Translations under genes and position numbers: made by a program | Part shown: piece after piece, positions 58,488-64,000 of the stretch | How positions within the stretch are numbered: position 1 is the stretch's first letter | How the letters are laid out: every line of letters starts with the position of its first letter | The notes under the pieces: model-generated | The model's database searches: none | Told to the model about the DNA's origin: nothing | The model's input: the letters and a program-made list of their open reading frames with translations, nothing else | Source of the DNA: JAHEME01 sp034435035 | GTDB taxonomy: Bacteria; Chloroflexota; Anaerolineae; Aggregatilineales; UBA3940 | Assembly (NCBI GenBank): GCA_034435035.1 | Contig: DAOTXW010000016.1 | Location: forward strand, 124,001-188,000 | Direction: 5' to 3' | Length of the DNA: 64,000 bases

Positions 58488-60551
58488 GTGTCTGAGTCGC
58501 TGCACCCGGCCTTCGACTGGTCCGAGATCGCCCGTCTCGTGCTCACTTCCCGTCTGATGGATGATCTGGAGGAAGCTGAGCTGGCGCCCGCCGGCCATGT
58601 CACCTATCAGTTCTCCGCCCGCGGCCACGAACTGGGTCAGATTCTGATCAGCCAGTGTCTGGATCACCCTCATGACGCGGCCACTGTGTACTACCGATCT
58701 CGCCCCTTCATGCTCGGCTCGGGCCTCACGCCGGAGGAAGGGTTCGCTGCGCAGATGGCCCGCGCCGGGACAATGAGCGGCGGGCGGGATGTCGGAGTCA
58801 CCTTCAGCCTGCCCCGTCGGGGTCGTGCCATGGTCCTGCCGATGGCCGGCGATGTGGGTTCCGGCTACACACCGGCGGCAGGCTGGGCCAGCGCCCTGAT
58901 CTACCGGGCTACCCGTCTGGGCGAGTCGGACCGTCGCGGTAGCATCGCCGTGGCCTTCGGCGGCGATGGCTCCGTGGCGGCCAATGGATTCTGGTCGGCC
59001 CTCACCATCGCGACCACTCAGAGGCTGCCGCTTCTCTTCGTAATTGAGGATAACGGCTATGCGATCTCGGTCACTGGCCCGGCTCAGACCCCCGGCGCGA
59101 ACATCGCCGCTAACCTGGCCGCATTTGGCAGCCTGCGCATCTTCAACGGCAGCGGCACGCAGCCCCACGAAACAGCCGCTCTGGTACGCGAGGCGGTCGC
59201 TTACGTGCGCCAGTGGCAGGGGCCGGCCCTGCTGCGCCTGACCGTGCCGCGCCTCTCCGGTCACACCGGCATCGATACGCAGGCTTACAAACCGCCGGAA
59301 GTCCTGGCCGAGGAACAGTCCCGGGATCCGGTGATCGCCCTGCGTGATTATCTGGTGCCTGCTCTCTATACCGAAGCGGGGTGGGAGTCTCTGCTGGAGG
59401 AAGTCCGCGCCGGGGTGCGCGCGGCAGCGGAGCAGGCGCTGGCCCGCCCGCAGCCCGATCCGGCGGCGGTCGTCCGCTTTGCCTGGTATGAGCCGGGCAG
59501 CCCTCAGAGCGTGGGCGGCCTGCTGCCGGAGGGCGTCTCCCTGCCGCCCGGTTCTGACGTGCCCCACCCGCCGACCCCCGCCCGCATCAGCTTCGTGGAG
59601 GCCGTGCGGCGCACGCTCGATGCGGAGCTGGCGGCCAACCCGCGTCTCCTGGTCTTCGGCGAGGACGTGGGCGAGAAGGGGGGAGTTCATGCCGCCACCG
59701 ACGGCCTCGCCCGCCGGCACGGAGCTGACCGCGTCTTCGACACCAGCCTGTCCGAAGAAGGGATCATCGGCCGGGCAGTCGGGATGGCCTATGCGGGCCT
59801 GCTGCCGTGCCCCGAGATCCAGTTTCGCAAGTATGCCGATCCGGCTACGGAGCAGATCAACAACTGCGGCACGATCCGCTGGCGCACCGAAAATCAGTTC
59901 GCGGCCCCCCTCGTCATCCGCATGCCCGGCGGCTTTCGCAAAATCGGCGATCCCTGGCACAGCGTCACCGGCGAGATCATCTTCGCCCACGCTGTCGGCT
60001 GGAAGCTGGCCTTCCCCTCCAACGCTGAGGACGCGGTTGGCCTGCTGAGGACGGCGCTGCGCGGCCATGACCCGGTCATCTTCTTCGAGCACCGGGCTGT
60101 GCTGGACGCACCCTGGGCGCGCCGTCCCTATCCCGGCGATGACTACGCTATCCCCTTCGGGCAGGGGCGCATCGTCGCCCCCGGCGATGATCTCACGGTG
60201 GTGACCTGGGGCGCTATGGTCGATCGCTGTGAGACCGCCGCCCGTGAGCTGGCCGCCTCCATCGAGATCATCGATCTCCGCACGATCATCCCCTGGGATC
60301 GGGAGATGGTGCTGGAGTCCGTTCGCCGGACATCCCGCTGTCTGATCGTTCACGAGGATATTGAGGTGGGCGGCTTCGGTGCGGAGATCGCTGCTGCGGT
60401 GGTGCAGGAAGTCTTTCTGTACCTGGATGCCCCGGTTGAGCGTCTCGGCGCCCCGCCGGTGCCGGTGCCGTTCAACACCGGCCTGATGGATTCAGTCGTC
60501 CCGACGGTCGCCCGCATCCGCGAGCGGATGGAGCGTCTGCTGGCCTTCTGA
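58488..60551 (+). CDS. Fused E1 alpha-beta subunit of a 2-oxoacid dehydrogenase
   Basis: 687 residues from the GTG at 58488 (GGAGAG upstream); the frame is open to 58380 without conservation. Alpha part (~1-345): YYRSRPFMLGSGL and the ThDP motif GGDGSVAANGFWSALT...EDNGYAIS. Beta part (~360-687): SFVEAVRRTLDAELAANPRLLVFGEDVGEKGG, EIQFRKYADPATEQINN and EVGGFGAEIAAAV. It decarboxylates a branched-chain or acetoin-type 2-oxoacid and passes the acyl group to E2. No E2 or E3 gene lies near. Confidence 0.9.
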   Translation: MSESLHPAFDWSEIARLVLTSRLMDDLEEAELAPAGHVTYQFSARGHELGQILISQCLDHPHDAATVYYRSRPFMLGSGLTPEEGFAAQMARAGTMSGGRDVGVTFSLPRRGRAMVLPMAGDVGSGYTPAAGWASALIYRATRLGESDRRGSIAVAFGGDGSVAANGFWSALTIATTQRLPLLFVIEDNGYAISVTGPAQTPGANIAANLAAFGSLRIFNGSGTQPHETAALVREAVAYVRQWQGPALLRLTVPRLSGHTGIDTQAYKPPEVLAEEQSRDPVIALRDYLVPALYTEAGWESLLEEVRAGVRAAAEQALARPQPDPAAVVRFAWYEPGSPQSVGGLLPEGVSLPPGSDVPHPPTPARISFVEAVRRTLDAELAANPRLLVFGEDVGEKGGVHAATDGLARRHGADRVFDTSLSEEGIIGRAVGMAYAGLLPCPEIQFRKYADPATEQINNCGTIRWRTENQFAAPLVIRMPGGFRKIGDPWHSVTGEIIFAHAVGWKLAFPSNAEDAVGLLRTALRGHDPVIFFEHRAVLDAPWARRPYPGDDYAIPFGQGRIVAPGDDLTVVTWGAMVDRCETAARELAASIEIIDLRTIIPWDREMVLESVRRTSRCLIVHEDIEVGGFGAEIAAAVVQEVFLYLDAPVERLGAPPVPVPFNTGLMDSVVPTVARIRERMERLLAF

Positions 60552-60560
60552 ACGGGCCGA

Positions 60561-61319
60561 CTACCCGATCTCGCGGGCGACGTAGGCCTGCGTCAGTTGC
60601 TCGCGCGGGTGCTCAAAGACCTGAGCGGCAGCCCCCTGCTCGATCAGCTCGCCCAGCCACAAAAATACGACGTTGTCCGCCAGCCGCCGCGCCTGGTCCA
60701 GGTCGTGCGTGACCATCACGACTGTGTAGCTGCGTTTCAGGCTGCGCAGCAGGTCCTCGATAGCCCGCGCCGAGAGCGGGTCCAGCGCTGAAGTCGATTC
60801 ATCGCACAGCAGCACTTCCGGCCCGACGGCCAGCGCCCTTGCCAGGCAGAGGCGCTGCTGCTGGCCCAGCGAAAGGCTTGCCGCCGGCGTGCTCAGCCGA
60901 TCCTTCACCTCGTCCCACAGCCCGGCAGCCCGCAGATTGGATTCGACGATCCGATCCAGATTGTCATGGCCGGTGCCGTGGATGCGCGGCCCGTAGGCCA
61001 CGTTGTCGTAGATCGACATCGGCAGCGGGAACGGCTTCTGCGCCAGCAGCCCGATCCGCGTGCGCACGGCGGTCACTTCCACCCCGGGGCCGTAGATGTC
61101 CTCGCCGGACAGCAGCACCTGCCCCTTGATGCGCATCTCGGCATTCAACTCCGCCAGCCGGTTCAAGCACTTCAGCAGAGTCGTTTTGCCACAGCCAGAC
61201 GGGCCGACGATCGCAGTGATCTGCCGGCGTGGGATATCCAGCGAGATACTCTTCAGCGCATGGCGTTCGCCGTACCATACGTCCAGGTCCCGGATAGCGA
61301 GGTGAGGGGTCAGTTCCAT
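60561..61319 (-). CDS. pstB: Phosphate ABC transporter ATP-binding protein (PstB)
   Basis: 252 residues. Walker A GPSGCGKT, CLNRLAELNAEMRIKGQVLLSGEDIYG (PstB-specific), Q-loop LLAQKPFPLPMSIYDNVAYGPRIHG, signature LSLGQQQR (usual LSGGQQQR) and Walker B VLLCDESTSALDP (usual DEPTSALDP). The order and length are those of PstB; the two changes lie in the signature and after the catalytic Glu. Converges on the E1 gene; no phoU follows. Confidence 0.95.
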   Translation of the reverse strand: MELTPHLAIRDLDVWYGERHALKSISLDIPRRQITAIVGPSGCGKTTLLKCLNRLAELNAEMRIKGQVLLSGEDIYGPGVEVTAVRTRIGLLAQKPFPLPMSIYDNVAYGPRIHGTGHDNLDRIVESNLRAAGLWDEVKDRLSTPAASLSLGQQQRLCLARALAVGPEVLLCDESTSALDPLSARAIEDLLRSLKRSYTVVMVTHDLDQARRLADNVVFLWLGELIEQGAAAQVFEHPREQLTQAYVAREIG

Positions 61320-61350
61320 GGTCAGGGCTCCCTTGTCTCGTCGATCATCC

Positions 61351-62208
61351 TCAGCGGATGATGTAGCGGCCCGTCACGTGCAGTACCAGCCGCGCCAGCA
61401 GGCTGACAGCCAGCACGATCAGCATCAGGATCAGCGCCGAGGCGTAAGCGCGCTCCTGCACCTCGGGGAATGGCGTCCCCAGCTGGAAGAACACGGCCAG
61501 CGGCAGGGAAGCCACCGGTCGCAGCAGCGACTGGGGCATGTTGTCGGTGTAGCCGGCGGTAAACAGCACCGAGGCCGCATCCCCGATCCCGCGCCCGAAG
61601 GCCAGCAGGAGTGCGGTGAACAGCCCGGGCAGCGTCTGGCGCACCAGCACCCAGGCCATCTCCAGCCGGGTGATGCCCAGCGCATAGGCCGATTCGCGCA
61701 GATCGTGGGGCACCAGCCGCATTACCTCATCCATCGTGCGAGCCATGATCGGCAGCACGACCAGCGCCAGCGCGATGATCCCGCCCAGCAGCGAGGCGCG
61801 CAGCCCCAGCAGCAGCATCAGCGTGAAGCCGAACGCGCCGTACACGATGCTGGGGATGCCCCACAGCACATCCAGCGCCAGCCGGACTGTGCGCGCCATC
61901 CCGGTGCGGTTGGTGTAGGTGTGCAGGTACAGCACCACGGGCAGCGCCAGCGCCAGCGCCAGCGCGGTCGCCCCGATCGACAGGTAGAACGATCCCGCGA
62001 TGGCGTTCAGAATGCCGCCCTCTTTGCCCAGATAGAACCCGCCTTCCGAAGTCCGGGTCAGCATGTCCCAGCTCATGGCATCTATGCCGCGGACGGTGAT
62101 TGTGAATACAATCGCCGCCAGCACCCCGCCCGCCAGCATCACCGAGCCGCGCATCAGCATCTTGAAGAGCTTCTCTTCCAGCAGCCTTCTTTTCTTTCGG
62201 CTGAGCAT
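61351..62208 (-). CDS. pstA: Phosphate ABC transporter permease PstA
   Basis: 285 residues, six membrane helices. GGILNAIAGSFYLSIGATALALALALPVVLYLHTYT and the EAA loop LRESAYALGITRLEMAWVLVRQTLPGLFTALLLAFGRGIGDAASVLFTAG are typical. Forms the channel with PstC. Only 2 bp separate it from pstC. Confidence 0.95.
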   Translation of the reverse strand: MLSRKKRRLLEEKLFKMLMRGSVMLAGGVLAAIVFTITVRGIDAMSWDMLTRTSEGGFYLGKEGGILNAIAGSFYLSIGATALALALALPVVLYLHTYTNRTGMARTVRLALDVLWGIPSIVYGAFGFTLMLLLGLRASLLGGIIALALVVLPIMARTMDEVMRLVPHDLRESAYALGITRLEMAWVLVRQTLPGLFTALLLAFGRGIGDAASVLFTAGYTDNMPQSLLRPVASLPLAVFFQLGTPFPEVQERAYASALILMLIVLAVSLLARLVLHVTGRYIIR

Positions 62209-62210
62209 GG

Positions 62211-63203
62211 CTACTTCTCCCGGGCGAAGCGGGCCAGCGTGAGCTGGGCCGCGACGTTGAACAGCAGCACTACGGCCATCAGCAGCAGCGCCGCGAACAT
62301 CAGCGCCGCGTCATACATCGGGATGGACATCAGCTCCCCGTAGTTGTTGGCGATCAGCGCCGGCAGCGGGTAGGCCGCGTCGAAGATCGAGTGCGGAATC
62401 TGCACCACGTTGCCTACCACCATCAGCACGGCCAGCGTCTCCCCGAAGGCCCGCGAAAAGCCCAGCACCACGGCGGCCACCACCCCCGGCAGGGCCTTGC
62501 GCAGCACGACGTACTTGGTCGTCTCCCACTTGGTCGCTCCCAGCGATAGTGACGCCTCGCGTATGCCGTGCGGCACGCTGCGCAGCACCTCCTCGGTCAC
62601 CGAGACGATGATCGGGAATACCATGATCGCCAGCACGATCGCCCCGGCTATCATGCCGAAGCCGGTTGAATTCGTATGGGCAAACAGCGGGATCGCCTGC
62701 CCGATCGTGCTGCCCACCAGCGGGCCGATCGTCGTCCGGATGGCGGGCACAACGAACAGGATGCCCCACACGCCATACACAACCGATGGGATGCTGGCCA
62801 TCACATCCACCACCGGCTTGACCAGCGCCCGCACCCGCCAGGTGTACTCCGACATGTAAATAGCGACCAGCAGCGACACGGGCACCGCCAGCGCCAGCGC
62901 CAGCACCGTCACGGCGGCGCTGCCCATGATGAACGGCCAGAACCCGAACCGGCCCTGGGTAGGGTGCCAGGCCGTTGAGAACAGCAGCGCCGGCAGGGGC
63001 TTGGCCGCCAGCAGCGGCCAGGACCGGATCAGCAGCGCGATGCCCATGATCAGCGCCAGGGCGCTGACCAGCGCGGTGATGACGGCCATGCTGCGCCCGG
63101 CGGCGCGCTCCTTGAACAGCCGCCAGTTCAGCCGCTGCGAGCCGGCTGGCCCCGGGGCCGCTGCCAGTCTGTCAATCAGACGCTGCTGTTGAGCGGTTTC
63201 CAT
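62211..63203 (-). CDS. pstC: Phosphate ABC transporter permease PstC
   Basis: 330 residues, six main helices after a ~35-residue cytosolic N terminus. LALAVPVSLLVAIYMSEYTW, KPVVDVMASIPSVVYGVWGILFVVP and EASLSLGATKWETTKYVVLRKALPGVVAAVVLGFSRAFGETLAVLMVVGN mark PstC. 32 bp after pstS. Confidence 0.95.
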   Translation of the reverse strand: METAQQQRLIDRLAAAPGPAGSQRLNWRLFKERAAGRSMAVITALVSALALIMGIALLIRSWPLLAAKPLPALLFSTAWHPTQGRFGFWPFIMGSAAVTVLALALAVPVSLLVAIYMSEYTWRVRALVKPVVDVMASIPSVVYGVWGILFVVPAIRTTIGPLVGSTIGQAIPLFAHTNSTGFGMIAGAIVLAIMVFPIIVSVTEEVLRSVPHGIREASLSLGATKWETTKYVVLRKALPGVVAAVVLGFSRAFGETLAVLMVVGNVVQIPHSIFDAAYPLPALIANNYGELMSIPMYDAALMFAALLLMAVVLLFNVAAQLTLARFAREK

Positions 63204-63235
63204 CGCCGACCTCCCTGCGTCGCTTTCCGGCGCCG

Positions 63236-64000
63236 CTACGGATCGAGCAATCCCAGGCTCTGCGTGATAACGGCCTCCGGCAGCTGCACGTAGCCCGCGT
63301 CGCCCACAAACTGCTGCCCTTCGGTTAGCACCCAGCGCAGGAACTCCTCAACCGCCGGCGTGGGCTGCCCTTTCGTGACCAGGTACAGCACGCGGGCCGG
63401 CGGCGATGGGTAGCGCCCATCCGCGATCGCCGCCACCAGGTCGCCGCGCCGGGCATAAAAATCCTCATCTGGCGTGATCCGGCCATCTCCGTTCAGATCA
63501 AGCGGGATCACCCGGATGCCCGCGACCTGCTCCAGGCTGCCCGGATCATAGGCAAAGCCGATGTTGTTGAAGCCAATCCCCTGCACATCCTGCCGCACCG
63601 CCTCGGCCAGCGCAGGGTCACCGTTGACGCCTGTCCCCTTCAGGTCTTCCTGTGCTTCCCCGCCCGCGAACTTCGCCCACATCTCGGCGGCCCCCGCTGA
63701 ATCGGAGCGCGTGTACACGTTGATTGGTGTGAGATCGTCCGTCCCTGCGATCTCGCCCCAGGTGATGGCTTCGCCGCTCAGCCAGATGGCGGCGGCAGCC
63801 TCAGGCGTCAGACCGCGGGCCAGCACTGCATTCAGGGCGGGGTTATTCGCGTTCAGGGTCGCCACGACGGCGTCCTTCGTCACCGCGATCGGGAACGCGC
63901 CCTGCGCAATTTCTTCCGGCTTGACCTCGCGCGAAACCATGGCGATGTCCGCGGCGCCGGCCAGCATGTCGCTCATGCCCTTGCCGGCTCCCCCCGCCTG
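63236..64000 (-). CDS. pstS: Phosphate-binding protein PstS, C-terminal part
   Basis: 254 residues; the gene continues past the window end, the visible frame beginning QAGGAGKGMSDMLAGAADIAMVSR. The phosphate-site loops of PstS are visible: GSG/GKG-like AGGAGKG, ADIAMVSRE, TRSDSAGAAEMW (the Ser/Arg/Asp cluster) and GFNNIGFAYD. Secreted or lipid-anchored; the N terminus is not seen. Promoter and any Pho box lie outside the window. Confidence 0.93.
   Translation of the reverse strand, partial: QAGGAGKGMSDMLAGAADIAMVSREVKPEEIAQGAFPIAVTKDAVVATLNANNPALNAVLARGLTPEAAAAIWLSGEAITWGEIAGTDDLTPINVYTRSDSAGAAEMWAKFAGGEAQEDLKGTGVNGDPALAEAVRQDVQGIGFNNIGFAYDPGSLEQVAGIRVIPLDLNGDGRITPDEDFYARRGDLVAAIADGRYPSPPARVLYLVTKGQPTPAVEEFLRWVLTEGQQFVGDAGYVQLPEAVITQSLGLLDP

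Noticed and set aside
58335..60353. Long antisense frame (672 codons) opposite the E1 gene
   Set aside because: It mirrors the real E1 alpha-beta coding sequence and has low-complexity shadow composition.
1..64000. CRISPR arrays, insertion sequences, phage genes, rRNA
   Set aside because: No regularly spaced repeats, transposase, integrase or rRNA sequence was seen on either strand.

Overview
This window is GC-rich, densely coded bacterial DNA. Ribosome binding sites are clear, many genes start with GTG, and many neighbours overlap by ATGA. It has a T-box leader, non-pyrrolysine MttB-type corrinoid methyltransferases, a dimethylglycine/sarcosine dehydrogenase-like flavoprotein, multi-PAS/GAF histidine kinases and TM0106-type nucleases. 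That mixture suggests a Chloroflexota (Anaerolineae-like) bacterium; this is an inference from gene content, not from a marker gene. There are no phage genes, insertion sequences, CRISPR arrays or rRNA genes. The only tRNA is an isolated tRNA-Sec.

Layout. 0-7 kb: ferrous iron uptake (end of a Fur-family regulator, feoB, a Cys-rich mini-protein, feoA), an SDR, then a minus-strand metal ABC transporter under a consensus promoter with a Fur-like palindrome, and an aldehyde dehydrogenase. 7-18 kb: a small membrane protein, an SDR without its catalytic Tyr/Lys, two large paralogous sensor kinases, YigZ and a RecB-like nuclease. 18-22.5 kb: a secreted zinc metalloprotease lipoprotein, the decayed end of an M19 dipeptidase gene, then a T-box leader (candidate Tyr specifier UAC) controlling phenylalanine 4-hydroxylase, followed by folE under its own promoter. 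The hydroxylase and its likely pterin cofactor supply sit together. 22.5-32.5 kb: TMEM175-like channel, F420/NADP-type oxidoreductase, phosphotransferase, tRNA-Sec with promoter, a secreted orphan family, a GAF kinase and an envelope group (YwiC-like, degenerate M23-like lipoprotein, L,D-transpeptidase). 32.5-35 kb: SDR / folK / folB / pteridine-reductase-like SDR.

35-49 kb is the most distinctive block: a demethylation locus with a dimethylglycine/sarcosine dehydrogenase-like protein, an Lrp-type regulator, one corrinoid protein, four diverged MttB-family methyltransferases, and a peptide-type ABC importer (binding protein and two permeases, no ATPases). The arrangement suggests import and stepwise demethylation of quaternary or tertiary methylamines (betaine type), with methyl groups passing to cob(I)amide or to folate.

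49-58 kb: an FN3 secreted protein, a 48-residue membrane peptide, then a minus-strand ion-transport operon (unknown 379-aa protein, APC/KimA-like permease, P2-type ATPase with DKSGT, two RCK proteins), probably for potassium homeostasis. 58-64 kb: a fused E1 alpha-beta 2-oxoacid dehydrogenase and the pstSCAB phosphate importer, with pstS cut by the window edge.
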